Shown: positions 1 to 13,142 of the stretch, piece by piece
How positions within the stretch are numbered: position 1 is the first letter of the stretch
How the letters are laid out: every line of letters begins with the position of its first letter
NCBI RefSeq assembly: GCF_041260155.1
Contig: NC_091948.1
Coordinates: 2,282,001-2,346,000, forward strand
Direction: 5' to 3'
Origin: Ptychodera flava
Lineage: Eukaryota; Hemichordata; Enteropneusta; Ptychoderidae
Length of the DNA: 64,000 nt
Notes under the pieces: model-generated
Told to the model about the DNA's origin: nothing
The model's database searches: none
What the model saw: only the letters and a program-made list of their open reading frames with translations
Position numbers and translations under genes: made by a program

Positions 1-327
1 TTGCATTTGTAGGATTTTATTGCCATTTAGGTCATTGCTGCATTACAAAATATGGAAATATTGTATAGTTTAAACTAAGTGAACTTATTAAGTCAGGACT
101 AGCATTCTTATTTTCAAAAAATAGCAATATGGCATACAAGCCTAGATTTCAAACTAAAAAAGCATACATTCCAACACACCATACAGAGAATCCAATAGAG
201 ACCGCAGGCTGAAGACCACAGATGAAGTAATGAATAAACAATGGAAATGTGATCAAAATTTACAGTCATTGTAGTGTCAGCTATGAAGTTCTTGTTTTTA
301 TTGGACATTTTATTTGTCTTTGTGCAG

Positions 328-3198
328 TTCTTTATCTTCAGTCTCTGAGGATCCCAATGCCAAGACAGAAGAACCAGAGGATGAAAACTGCACCTACGAA
401 AGTCTTGAAGAATTCCATGTCTTTGTCCTTGCTCATGTCCTTCGCCGACCCATCATCGTCGTAGCGGACACGGTACTCCGGGATTCCAATGGTGAAGCCT
501 TCGCTCCGATTCCATTTGGTGGAATTTACCTACCATTGGAGTGTAAGGAGACAGAGTGTCAGAGGTCACCACTCGTGCTCACTTACGACGCTGCTCATTT
601 CTCTGCCCTGGTTGCCATGGAGAGTGACACCACTGCTCCAGATGAGGATGAAACAAAAAGGCCAAGAGGTAGCGTTTCTACAAATCTCAAACCCTTCATG
701 TATATACAAAAGCATTGTTCAAAAATTTTCCATCAAATTTGTCTTAGCAATTTTTCATGACTAATATCATTAACAATGGTACTGCTTGAATTGAACCTTG
801 GATATCTTGAATCATGTATTATCATTGTCTTGTGTTGCTACAGATTTTTAAATTCTATATCATTTGCTTCTCATAGTAATAGAGATAGCTTTCATGGTTC
901 CATTTTTTTTTCTTCGGTTTGCATTTCAGAAAGTAATATTTCATTTTCCTTGGAGGTTTGATTTGATAATTCAGGGAATACTGGACAGACAATGAAGCCG
1001 TTCACAATCAATGCTTTCTCTCTGAAGTTTAATTAATACCAGCATAACTGTATATTGCTACTGTTTCATGTGTACGTGTATATGTAGCCATCATCACGAT
1101 CATTGAAATTATAATTTTAATGTCACAGATAATTTGTCATGTATATTTGGCCTTTATTTTTTCTTAAAAGAACAGTCAAGATTTTAACCAATTGCAATGT
1201 CATAGTTATGACTATTCTCTTCAATATTTCCTTAAACATACCGTTCATCAACAGTAATAGTACATTTACATTATATGTTGCTTATCACCAAAGTCATAAA
1301 TAGGTTTTGTCGATTCACAAGGTCAAGGTTGGTGAAATAAAAAGTTTTGAAGAAATATATTGGAAACGGGAAAAAGGGAACGGAAGAAGGAGACTGATGG
1401 TATCAGCATTAAAGTCACAAAAATACAAAACCCATAATCTTTGACCTCTATAGATCAGAAACAAAAGCTAGTAATTGTTCAATGCCCACATAATCTAATG
1501 CTAGATTTCCAAAATAAATGTATTCATTTGTTCACTTTGGGTTCATCAGCATTGATTGAGTATATAAATTAAATGATGATAGCTCAGTTTCAATTTTGAA
1601 TATTTATTGTCCTGAAATTGTACACTATCTACTGGTATATCCAACATGATACTTCGCTACTTTTATGAATTTGTGAGCATTGATGAACATTTGTGGCAGA
1701 TTGATAAATTAGCGTAATGTAGTATTTACATTGTAAAAGCACAAACAGATGGTTTTGATACAGCCAATTAATTATATTCTATGCTTCTGTTTGGTATCGT
1801 TTTATATTTATATGACATGTCTTTGTCTTTCTATTTTCAGTTGTGATACCGCTGACAGATGCCGAACGCAAGCTGTTGCCGATCCATTTCGCAGTAGACC
1901 CCGGTCCTCAGTGGAACTGGCAGAAAGATGGAGAGAATCAGGACAAACTGAAACGCCTGAAACTCTCTGAGGACCAGAAAATCGATCTGCTTAATCGCTA
2001 TCTTGACGTGATTCTTGTCCCTGTGACCTTTCCTGATCATGTGAACTCTTTGAAAAAGGAGACATCGGAGAAAATGGAGACCGGGAGCAATAAATCAGAT
2101 GAGAACAAGTCAACAAATGGGTCGTATGACTCACTGGATAAAACAAATAAAGGAACAACCGGTAAAGGAGCAAAGCAGAAGGCAGGAGCCTTTGCCACCA
2201 TGAAAACAAAACTATTTGGTGGCAAGAAGAAAAATCCCAGGAAGAAAAACTCTGACTCAAGCGACGATGGCTCAAGTAGTGGTCAGAGCAGTGTGTCTGG
2301 AACTGTGACCGACAAACCCAAGGACCGCAAACTGCAGAGTTGTGATGACCTGAGGAATGAGAACTTTATTGTTGCGGCAAAACTGAGCAATAAGAGGCAA
2401 CACATCCAGCAAGAGATGGTGGAAAACTACCTGAAAACAGCCGAGGAGCGACATCACAGGGAGCAAGAAGCACGACGCCAGCAGGGCAACGGACAACGGA
2501 GACTGGGGAACGCAAAACCCACGAAATGTATCTCTCCAAAATGTGACATGTATGCAACAGCAGATACAAACTATTTGTGTTCAAGCTGTTACGCAAAACA
2601 TAAAAGGGCAGCGGAATATACTACACCTGGAAGGTCAAACTCATACAACCCACCATACGAGGGAACAAAAGGAACTTCAGGAACAAATCTAGATGTCCAA
2701 AAACCACTTGAGAAAAGATTCAGTGCCCCTAGCAATGTGGTGTCCGGTGAAATTAACTCACAGAGGTCACCCGTGGACAACTATATATCAACGCTTCCAG
2801 CAGGGACTAAAAGCAACGGATCCAATGCAGTCACGGATGTACAGGGCGGACCCATACCTCACAGGAATCCGGCAGTACATACCAGGAAGTCAAACATGCC
2901 AGAAATGGATGAGATAGAGGTACTTAATGATGAGGATGATCTCAACCCAGCTGTGATGGACCAGGTGCAGTTTCGCAGCCAGCCCCAGGCTTCCTATGCT
3001 AGGGACACGGGAAACCTGACCGGCAATCCTGCGTACAAAGGAGTGACTACGTCCAAAATCACCATGCGGTCAGTGCCAAAACCCTGCAAGGCACCATCAT
3101 GTCAGTTCTATGGAACTGAAGAAACAGACTTCTATTGCTCTGCTTGCTTCAGAGAGAGGAAAAGAACTCGAGCCATGATGTTCAGTTATAAATCCTAA
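328..3198 (+). CDS. OTUD7: OTUD7/Cezanne-like deubiquitinase, 3' two coding exons (partial)
   Basis: Coding exons are 328-668 and 1841-3198; the 5' part lies outside the window. The first exon start is the AG at 326-327, though 342 is an alternative. The donor at 669 and acceptor at 1841 share phase and restore the reading R-V-V-I-P-L-T-D across the junction, as in Cezanne. The first exon carries the end of the OTU fold, including [25 protein letters not shown] and AHFSALV; the catalytic His codon is 596-598. The catalytic Cys is upstream of the window. The last exon holds the conserved [11 protein letters not shown] segment, a basic Lys-rich stretch, a charged helix ([16 protein letters not shown]) and two A20 zinc fingers of pattern C-x4-C-x11-C-x2-C at about exon residues 229-249 and 415-435. 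The family removes ubiquitin chains (Lys11-selective in vertebrate Cezanne) and restrains NF-kB signalling. Vertebrate OTUD7 has a single C-terminal A20 finger, so the second finger is unusual. Family assignment is firm; OTUD7A versus B is not meaningful here. Confidence 0.93.
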
Positions 3199-3865
3199 AC
3201 TTTGTTGCCGACTTGGTATTATGTTATTTTTTTGCACCAGAGATCCTGACAATTTGACAGATGAATATTGCACAAGACAGTGCAAGGTTACAGTCATGTT
3301 TGTCAGTGTCTCTTTCTAGTATACTCATGATGTACTTTCTCACACTGAATTTCAGCATCTGTTGGTTTTCTCTATGACAAATTTTTACGGGATGACTTAC
3401 ATTTGTCACACACATTGTCTCTTCTATTTTCCATTTCACATAGGTACATCTCCGTCTGCAATATGACAAAATTGTATAATATCTGACGAGGAGCAAAATA
3501 ATACTTCAGATCATAAGTAATTATCTATAAATCATTACTGCAATCGATGAAATTTCAGATTTCTACTTAATACTACCAGTGAACTAAACAGCCAATATTT
3601 TTGTCCTTCAACAAACTAATTCCAGTAATGAGGAAAAAACAAAAAATCACTCTGTTTGACTTTGTAATTTTACGTGATCAGAACATTTAGTAACATGTCA
3701 ACGAGATCAATTTCAAAACAGGGGCAAGCATCTGTGCTTTGCATTTTGAATTAGTAACTGCTGTACTCTTCACATAGAATCTTAGACTCATTAACACCCG
3801 CATTTTTAAGATTGTACAATTTCAAGTGCAGTTTCTATTAAAGTAAGCGGTTTTTCCCATCAACC

Positions 3866-3939
3866 CTTTCAGGCCTGACGTTCTAGTAACTTACCAGAGC
3901 TGCTGCTATATGTAAATGTACGGCTTTAGGCCTGAAAGG
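3866..3939. repeat. Short inverted repeat (12-bp arms)
   Basis: CCTTTCAGGCCT at 3866-3877 is matched by AGGCCTGAAAGG at 3928-3939, a perfect 12-bp inverted repeat around a 50-bp loop. It lies soon after the candidate poly(A) signal of the OTUD7-like gene and may be a small MITE remnant. Confidence 0.6.
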
Positions 3940-4310
3940 CTCGATGATGTGAAAGTATCCTCTTTTCTTAATTTTCTTCTGCAATGCTGTATCAAGGTTT
4001 CGGTAAAGCGTACATAAATTATCAGAGATAGGAAAGACAGAGTCAGAGGTGTGTATACCAAATCAAGCAGACATACATGTAGAAGTGAATTATCTCCAAG
4101 TATACGTAACATGAAAGGCACTAAAAATGCATGTGTAGGTACTATAAGTGTGAAGACAGAAATGTACAAACTGTTTTTGAAAAGGACACAGTTATGGTGG
4201 CACTTATTTTTGTGCCATGGTAACAGCTAGTATATCGATCATAATTCCTTGTCAATCGCAAAGTTAACATCAACTTACTGCCATGACACAGTTGACTTTT
4301 AACAGCTAAA

Positions 4311-4405
4311 AGCTATGATCAGACTTATGGTTAACAATGGCTCACTGTCCATATCAAAGCTATAATCAGACTCTGGGTTTACAATGGCTTGCCTGTCCAT
4401 ATCAA
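4311..4405. repeat. Two-copy direct tandem repeat, about 47 bp
   Basis: Two adjacent diverged copies each run from AGCTAT(A/G)ATCAGACT to CTGTCCATATCAA, at 4311-4357 and 4358-4405. No function is apparent. Confidence 0.7.
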
Positions 4406-4577
4406 AGCTGGTTGAGTTCGTCAAGATTAAGTTGTGGAAAAACAAAACAGGAGGTGAAAATTGAACAAATAATTACTGAATGATGAAATCAGCTTGCAGG
4501 GAACACTGAGGAAAAAGCCACACTGAGTGTGAACTCTGCTGATGATATCTATTCAAATTGTGGGAAAACGTTGAATG

Positions 4578-4675
4578 CTTTAACCTTTTCACCACCGTGG
4601 TTTGATCCAATTCCATTGTTTTCTATGGTAAATTTGGAACTCTAGAGAGGGAAACGGGGTGTGAAAGAGTTAAAG
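4578..4675. repeat. Small inverted-repeat element (MITE-like)
   Basis: The 98-bp stretch begins CTTTAACCTTTTCACC and ends GGTGTGAAAGAGTTAAAG, imperfect inverted termini of about 17 bp. A related start, CAACCCTTTCACCCCC, occurs at about 8092, which suggests a dispersed family. The interior has no coding potential. Confidence 0.5.
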
Positions 4676-7600
4676 CCACACATGTAAAATATGGTTCAAA
4701 AGTTCAAAAGTTACAAAATCGGAAAAAAGTCACATTTGTAAAGCACAACAGGCAGTGTGTGGAACATGCATTATGTGGTTGTTAAAGGTACATGTATGGT
4801 TATCATAAAAATATCTCTCAAGATTTCAAGTTTATTTGTTTTATGTACAGTGTGGTTAAATTATTTTTGGAAAGTAAGGAAGGGAAACACCTGTATGTGA
4901 TAAGTTTTGGCAAGGGTTTATTTAAGAATTTTTTGTTAATTTATCTGTTTTACTACTACTCAATGAACCTTTGTCTGACGTATGATATTACTTTATTTCC
5001 TGTGGTTTGATTGTATTACAACAACTCTCTACACACATGCCATGGTTTCATATTTAGATTTGTATGGGTCTGGTGCTAAAATGGAAAACAACATCGCTTA
5101 CATCGCTTTACTGCGTATGATTTCATGTGTTTCAACAACTCCCCTTGTGTCACACCCAGGTTTCATGTGTGCATTTAGCTTGGCCTGACAATAACAGAAC
5201 AAAACATCCATGAACACATCTAAGGTCAACCAATCAGTTGCCATTTTACAAAATTGCACATGGTCCAGTGCATTATTGATATAATCTGTCACCTGTAAAG
5301 CAACAGGTCTGTTGCCAGTTACACCAGGGAGCCGGGGAACACGACACTTCATCAACAGTCTACAAAATATTCTTTGAGGTATGTGTACGGGTACATGCAT
5401 TGTGAAACTCAACAAATAAATCATACAGAAGTATTATATCAGAATGAAACAAACAATCCTACTCATATGAATGTCAATTAGTACTTTATTCGCTACAAAT
5501 TCTATTCCGGCAAAATGAACACGATTTTAAAAAGTCAAAAAAGAGATCATAGCTATCAACATAACTGCAGGTTATGCTTTTCATCATTTGTTTAAAAGTT
5601 GCTTTGTTTTTACAAAATTTTGCATCTTACACAGTGCGTACATTATAGTGCTGATAGCTGTAAAAGAGTTTGTAAAATGCATTTACTGTATCAATAGTGA
5701 ACTATTTGGAATGTTAAATTTTCTGAAAAGACTTTCTTGAAGTGTGATGCTATCACACAGAGCATATATTTTGCAGTGCTTTTTCTTGCTTTGCTAAAAA
5801 TTCACACAGTGGGGAAAATTTGGACACTGAAATCATTTTCTGTCTCTATATTGTTTGTTGATAGCTAGGGACTATTTTGGTTAAATATCTTAACAGCCAT
5901 TGCTTTGCAGCACTCAAAAGCGTGGACTTGGCCCCTTCCTAAAATGTTATAAAATTACTGTACCACACACACTGAGCATACAACATCTCACTGCAATTTT
6001 CCAGCACTTGAAATAATATACAGTAATTTATTATGGTGCCAGAGATTTCCGCATCCAAGGTAGTCAAGGGGGTTAATGATTTTTTTAGAATTTACATGAG
6101 GATAAACTGTCATGTATTACCATACAAAACTGTTCATCTGAATGTCAAAACCTTATTTGGTTTCTAAAATATCAGTACTCAATGTGTGTGTGTACCGGTA
6201 CACCTGTCACTTCTAAAGTGGCATTGACATTTATGAGATGTGGGCAGAGTGTGTGAATGGAGACTTTGTAGGTTTGATTTGTAGAAAAGCCCTGGTGATG
6301 AATCTAACATCAATGCTAAATATAGCATCACAGATACAACATACGCTCCGGGCAACAGAAACCAGGACATTTTACTGCTCGGCTTCCATGTCTACAGCTT
6401 CAGTGTGGCACACTATTCCTATATGTCAGATTTTCAAGTCTTGTATAACAAACGGTGATCAAATATTTTATTTTTGCATATTAATGAGAAAACGTCATTG
6501 TAATCAAGGCTATCATTCCATCAGTATTTTGTCTCACAATGGTTTGCTTTTTACAATACAAATTAATTGTTGTTTGTAAACCTTTTGTGTTTTTTTATTT
6601 TGCAAATGGTAATTGTTATCTGTAAATAATTTGGATCAGTGCATAACACACTAAAACTAGAAAATGTAACTAACAAATGGCAGCAGATAGCTGACATCAT
6701 GAAAAGATTTTTAAATTTCCATTTGGTCCCTTCACCGGCTATTTTATTGTAGGTTCATGATGTATTCTCCTACTGTTGGTTATTCCCACTGGATCAAAAT
6801 CTATGAGGTTTGAATCTGTATGTGGTTCTTTAATCCACCAACTCATACTCATAACAAAAACCACAACAACTCACCGTTTTGCGTACCATATCCATTTCTC
6901 AAATTATGGAATCTGTGCACAGGAAATCATTTCCCACCAAAGCAGAAAACTTAATGTGTGTTGTTACCTCTTCTGTTCATAACAATGGTGAAAGTGTTAG
7001 TCTTGTAATTTTTTGAAAGCCAAACGAGCATTTTGTAATATTTCTAAAGGCTTTTTGTTTTATTGTTGTATCCACTGTAAAATTACTGATGAAACAGAAA
7101 ATTTCATTTGATGATGATGTTCAGTTTAAGTGTTTTCATAGACACATTTCCACAGTGATGATAAACAACAGATTTGTGCCACTGTTCAACATTGCCAATA
7201 TTCCTTGAAGCATTGTTAACCTTTTTTTACAAAAAAAAACATCTGTACAATAGGGCTCACCTTTTTACATCTTTTGCTGTGTCTTTTCAGTGTTATGTGT
7301 ACATTCAGTGTCAAGTTACTGTCCTGTCAATCTTACAAACTCTAGTCCTGTTTCCCTGCCATGATGCAAAAGATTATGTTGTTTTGTCAGCATGGGCAGA
7401 GTCACCAATGGACAAGATATTTGTAAGTGTAAGGAGGAAAGAAGACAGAAACAAGAATTTTGTAAGTGATTTATTTGAGGTAAAGTTGACATACAGTAGC
7501 ATTGAACAGGACAAGCATGCAACTCATGGAAAAGCTGTCTAGTCAGTCTTATCCGAGTAGTAGGGCAAAGAAAGTTTGGACAGTATAGGTTCACCTTGCT

Positions 7601-9275
7601 CAAAAGAAATTTAGAAAGGTAAACTAAATTAGATTGTGACAGTGCAGTATCTATGTCTGTTACTCCTCAGACTCCACATGGACAAAGTTAATAATGAGGC
7701 ATTTTGTGCATATATGTCATATGAAAATATACGGTTTGGTGAAATAACCGTTGGTTTGCATGGAGTTCTGGTCAGTGTTGATAAGATAGCCATGTATGTC
7801 GTATCAAACACACTGTCATTGAAATGAGTCATATGTGGATAATTTTACCACTTTCCATGGGCTACCTGTTTATCAAATAACATTTTCATCTTTTCATGAC
7901 TTGAATCCGATTATTGCAGTTGTTACAAACCTTTTCAATTCTGTAAAATTTTCCTTGATAACAGTCAAACCAGACCAGAGAAAAATGGGGTTTATCCAAA
8001 TGCATTGATTGTGCAGGGTGATAATACAAAGTCTATTATATTGACATTTACATTACCTTTCATCATATGTATAATGATTCTTGACACTGATCAACCCTTT
8101 CACCCCCATGTTGCAGTATAGAGGTCCAGTTTTACTATTGAAAACAATAGGATCAGACAAACCCATTGTAGTGAAAGTGTCACGTTACATCTTGGATATG
8201 GGTACAAAAAATTTTTTTAACCATAAAGTATACCTCAATTCACCCTGTTTTCCGTCAAGTTTTAGTAGGACCCATTATTTTTCATTGATGTTGTGGGACA
8301 TAATATATGAAAGTAGGGGTGATAGCATTCCTTGTAAACCCACCACCTTCCTCATGTGAATGAGCAGTTTTTACTACTACATGTATTGCCAGCTACATCA
8401 AGTGGCTGCTCAGCAAAGCAAAATAACATAGCTTTGTTTAACCTAGCATAACAAGAACAACACAAATGTGGATGAGAGGTGCTGACTCAGCCCAATGTAA
8501 ATATTCTGAATGGCATTGGATGTTCTAAAGTGTAACTTCAGCTGCTGTGATTTCTCTCTTATCTGTGTTTGATGTACTTTGAAGCGGGATGAGCATGTGA
8601 TTCGCTCATGAACTTGCCTTTCATCCCTTCAGAAAGACATTGACTCTTAGCTACATCAGGTCAACTGGTAAATGTTGTTCTCATACATTTTTGTCCTGCC
8701 AACTAATTTTTCTCTCTTGACATGCATGCTAAGCTTCCCTCGGACTATGATCACATTCAACCAATCAGAATGCTCCTTTTTTCACATGCAAATGAAGAAC
8801 GATACCCAGAATGAAACCCACCTCACTGTACTGATTTTGATTATTTGTAAATAGAGTCAAGTAACTGTATCCATAGCATGACCAGTAAAAGTCAACAACT
8901 CGTTCCATTTGTCACATGCTTTAACACAACACTTTTAAATTTATGTAGAGAAAAGTTAGTATCTTGGGTTTTTTAAAAACATGTAAATACTAGCATTGTA
9001 CAGAGAGGTATTACACCATACTCTAGGTGTAGGTTTCTGAAAGCTGTTGTGTTTGCCATGGAAACGTTCCACTCCAACAATACACTGTAGTGTGGAGTGA
9101 GATGTACACTATTTATTAAACTGGGGACTTATTAAAATTGGTATGCAAATTATGATATGGTGTTATAGGTGTTAATATCCGGCTTGACTGTTCACGCAAT
9201 TGTACAACAAGCCCCTCTCCCTCTCCCATATAACAGTGTGACACTCAACGAGTTTTCTCTTTGCCTTAATCATAG

Positions 9276-9278
9276 CTC

Positions 9279-9323
<45 letters not shown>
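9276..9323. repeat. (CT)n microsatellite
   Basis: A CT-rich run of nearly 50 bases, interrupted once by CC. Confidence 0.9.
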
Positions 9324-9329
<6 letters not shown>

Positions 9330-9843
9330 TGTTCCACTGTAGTTTTCTCTATGACTTGTTGACTTACATACCATAGAAATATTTTACACAGTACATGTAT
9401 TGATAACTGACCGATTCAGGGAAATTTCGAGAGTGTACTGAATTAACTCTCAGAATCAGGAAAACTCAACAGTTTGTAAACTAACACGACTGCGAAGGCG
9501 ACCACAGTCCCTACCTGCCTGACTTTCGATGCACTGACACAGAGGGCGCAGTCTTCATCAGCGGACGCTGCACTCTAATATCGCTATCAATCGTGAGCCC
9601 TCACATCTCAGAAACACCACTGTTTTTCACTTGTGTGATGGGAACATGGAATAGCATTGCCTGACAGAGTGTACAACAATTCGCTGACAAAACATATTTT
9701 TCGGTTTTTAGTTTTCCGATAAAGAAATTGACATCATGGGCTCTCATGGTGGTGGACTTACAACTCAGTAGGCCTATATGAAATGCATGTGTGGTTCGTC
9801 AAAATGTAAAACCTATACAGTCAAAGTCAAATTACTATCTTAA

Positions 9844-11900
9844 AGGGCGAGTCCTGCCACATTTTGAGACTTTTTCGTTTGACTTGGGGCATATACTATA
9901 GTTCTGGTTGTCAATGAAATTGGTATTAATAAAACAAACATTTACACACAAACTGAAGCTTATTTGAGCGATTTTTAGACGGTTGTATTATGTTATTTCG
10001 ACGAAAACACGGGAAAAGTTGCACTTTTCGATTTCCATCATGGCGACATTTTCCGGAAATTGCCGAGCTCGCCCCGTTTTGGCGTAAGTAGCTGTGACGT
10101 CACTAATAGAATGGGTGATGGTGACTTCGTGCATTGACTATGGAGATAGTGATAATTTCATGAGTGAAAGCAGTGCAACTGAGAATATCATCGTCACAGA
10201 AGATATGACAAAGCTGTTCAGAATTTACAGGCCTGCAAATTTTTAACAGTCGGAACCTTAACTTAAACGAGAACAAAAGCGGAACTCTTGTTGACCGTCG
10301 CGTCAGTGACAAGCCCACCGTGACCACAGTCAAACACACCAGTGCACTACACCGTACACAAAACCGCAAGCTAACAAAATATAAATATGTCTGGAGTTGC
10401 CATCCAACCTTATTATTACTTCTCAACACAAATTGCCTCGTTCAAAATCTGTATATAAAAATTTGAATGACACCATGACGCTTGTAGATAAACGTAGTAG
10501 AGATCAAGTTGAAAATTGTCCACCGTTTAAACACACATCTTTCCTATCATTCAACAGCTGGAAGTGGAACAGGCTGAGGGTCATGTTAGCATAAACACTG
10601 AAGGTAGTATTCTCGCCGCAAAATCTTCAGTTTGGCGTTATAAAACCTCACATGAACATTGGCACTTTTAAAAATATGTGACCGTAAAGACATCTAGCCA
10701 AATTCTCGGGAAGAGATACATTAAAATTGACATGATGTAAATATCGGGCACACTGGCACCCGAGGCCGGGCGGCTCAGCCGGCCATTTCTGTGACGGAGT
10801 GATCAGCTACGCTTCCGCAGTTTTTTTTCTTGATTAAGTGTCAGCGATATAAAGCACAGTGTTCATTGTTTCATGACTGCGAAATTCTCAAAGAAGCTAA
10901 AATATTTTAGGGGAGACTTAGTCGAGCAGAAGGGAACAGATGACGACAACGCGACTGCTTCGTCAACAGTATAAGCTTCTTTGCTACACGTTGTGTCACT
11001 GTTACTGGCAGCGCCGTGCTTTATTATACAGAACCTATCGTTCAGTATCGCAAAGAGTCAGTCAATCACTACGTAAACTTTTTAGGAATATAAAATTAGA
11101 TATCTCCTAACGTTACTAATTATAGAGTCACACATGCTTGAGATCTAGTACTTGTATTCATTTATTTATTTACAATCACTTTCGTAGAGCATCTGAATCG
11201 GCGATCAATCTTGGGGGATGTAACACGGCCATACTTCTCCGCGGCCCCCGCATCCTTGACATGTTTTTGGGCAACCTGTCGCAGTCTTGCTGCTGTTCTC
11301 GCTCTTGTCCACAGTTGATGATGATACACGCGAAGCTTTCTGGTGACAATGGTCGTACTGGTATGGCATTGCGATTACATAATCGATGTAGTAACTCCAG
11401 GAATTGTAAAGTCTATCTTACCGTACATCTGGCTTCCGAACCGTGTTTATTCGAAGTCACGGCACTCGAAAATGTGCACCGCAGAAAACGCTTGTCTGAA
11501 TGCCTCTTTTCCGACCCTTTCTTGTAATTTTGTCAAATGCGGCTAATACATCATCCTAAATTGCAATAAACTGACAATGGCTGCAGTTACTTCAGCCATC
11601 AAAGGCGTAACTTCTCACCATGTTGAAGCCACAGCGGTAAGCATTCGCTATGGCCGAGGTGAACACACTCACTCGTACATTCTATTAGTTACGTCATTTC
11701 CGGTGGCAATGCCCGCGAATTCCGAAACGACCCGAATGGCAGCTAACTTCAAAGTCGCACAACATATTGCATTTTAATAATATTTCACCGCGTCGTTTCC
11801 TTGGGGTGATGCATTTATTTGATAAAGTGGGAATGGCAAAATCATATAGCATGGCTCATTTTAAGCAAAATTAACTTTGAATTTATGCGGGACATACACT
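9844..11900. mobile_element. TTAA-flanked non-autonomous DNA transposon candidate (2.06 kb)
   Basis: TTAA at 9840-9843 is followed by AGGGCGAGTCCTGCC. At the other end GCGGGACATACACT is followed by TTAA at 11901-11904. The termini are imperfect inverted repeats (AGGGCGAGTCCTGC against AGTGTATGTCCCGC). TTAA duplication with A/G-rich ends is typical of Kolobok or piggyBac-type transposons. No transposase is visible inside; reading frames such as 11138-11527 resemble nothing known. The interior is richer in CpG than its surroundings. The termini match only partly, so this could also be two unrelated TTAA sites. Confidence 0.45.
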
Positions 11901-12051
11901 TTAAGAAACCTGGTCTGCAACAAATTATATTATTATCGTAATTATGAAAAAATGTACTAAAAGCATATTTCATCAGGGGTTCTGCAATAGTTGGAAAATC
12001 ACTGTGTGGGTATGGATCACACTTGGCAGTCGTTTAGGGCGTATGTAATAA

Positions 12052-12693
12052 GGGAGCCGTCATTATTTACGACCTGGGGGTCGGAGTAATTTCATCGGAA
12101 AACTCCAAAATTTCGAGTAACCTCCCCTCCCACCTAGAAAAGTTAAATATCAATACAGTTACTTGTGAAATTTACAAAAAATACAGCAATAGTAAAGACC
12201 TTTCAAATCCTGCTGTATCCTGCTATATTATTGTTTAATTTGGATGGGTATCATGACAGGGATTTCAATAGGATATCTGACTGGGCAGAATTTGAAAGTA
12301 CAGGGGGAGAACACGCGAGAGGCTGAGGGGAAAGTGTCAGAGGGGAGTGTGTCCTTTCTTTCATGGGAAATTTTGAGAAATTGATGTGTGCAATGGTGCA
12401 GTCTGGAGCAATCTGAGACCTTTTTTATTTGTTTTTTTACTAGTAAAACTGTTCTAACAATTAATGGGAGAGCGCGAGAGGAGTTATTCCCGAAAATTTT
12501 GAAAAATTGATGTGTGCAATGGTGCAATCAGAGAAGTGTTTCAATAATTATTTCGCACCAAAAATTGAGTAACCCCCATTTTTCTCTCCACGTTTTGAGC
12601 AACCCTCTTGTAGCTTTTAAATTTTTTAGTGCCCCCCTCCCGCCCACATTCCTCCGGACCCTCCCCCCCGGGCTGTAAATAATGACGGCTCCC
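12052..12693. mobile_element. PIF/Harbinger-like MITE, copy 1 (642 bp)
   Basis: The 5' end GGGAGCCGTCATTATTTACG is mirrored by a 3' end reading TAAATAATGACGGCTCCC, and both sides have TAA (12049-12051 and 12694-12696). A 3-bp TWA duplication with G/C-capped termini is the hallmark of PIF/Harbinger elements. There is no transposase. The interior contains a degenerate direct repeat around TTGATGTGTGCAATGGTGCA (about 12380 and 12510) and C-rich tracts near the right end. A truncated relative lies at 45880-46332. Confidence 0.8.
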
Positions 12694-13142
12694 TAAGTAC
12701 GCATAAACACAGTCCGCAGAGGGACTGTGACGTACACTATTTCCGGCACGCCGTCGACGGCTGTGTCAAGAGCAGTCCGTCCCCTTTCAGTGGTTTTCCA
12801 AGCATTGCAGCGCAGAAAGTTAGTCCATGAAATAACCCCGGGAAATATCAAAATGATTTTATTAATAATAATATTAAAAATTCATAACCATGATTTTTTA
12901 TATTATGTCGCTTGGAATGTATTTGGTATCCTATTTTAGAATCAGACCAACAATTTGCTTTTTCAGAGAAAACAATCCACGCTTGAAGCGTCGTTACATA
13001 CTGGAAATAATCAAATAGAGCCACTGTGATGTTTGGGGTCGCGGAAAATAACCTTATGATCATATAATACAAGAAACACCGTATTTCTATTGTGCCGGCT
13101 CTCTAACATGTTAGTGTTATTATATTACTTCAACACAATAGG

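Larger units (their letters stand above)
3199..9843. other. Non-coding: OTUD7 3' UTR and intergenic DNA
   Basis: No reading frame here looks like a protein: all are short, AT-rich and without recognisable motifs. The first few hundred bases should be 3' UTR of the OTUD7-like gene; an ATTAAA at 3837-3842 is a possible poly(A) signal, but no downstream element was confirmed. Small repeats in the stretch are listed separately. Confidence 0.6.

Noticed and set aside
6238..6579. 113-codon frame downstream of OTUD7
   Set aside because: AT-rich composition, no motif, no splice or homology support.
11138..11527. 129-codon frame within the TTAA element as possible transposase
   Set aside because: No catalytic motif or recognisable domain; the frame is short and composition is not protein-like.
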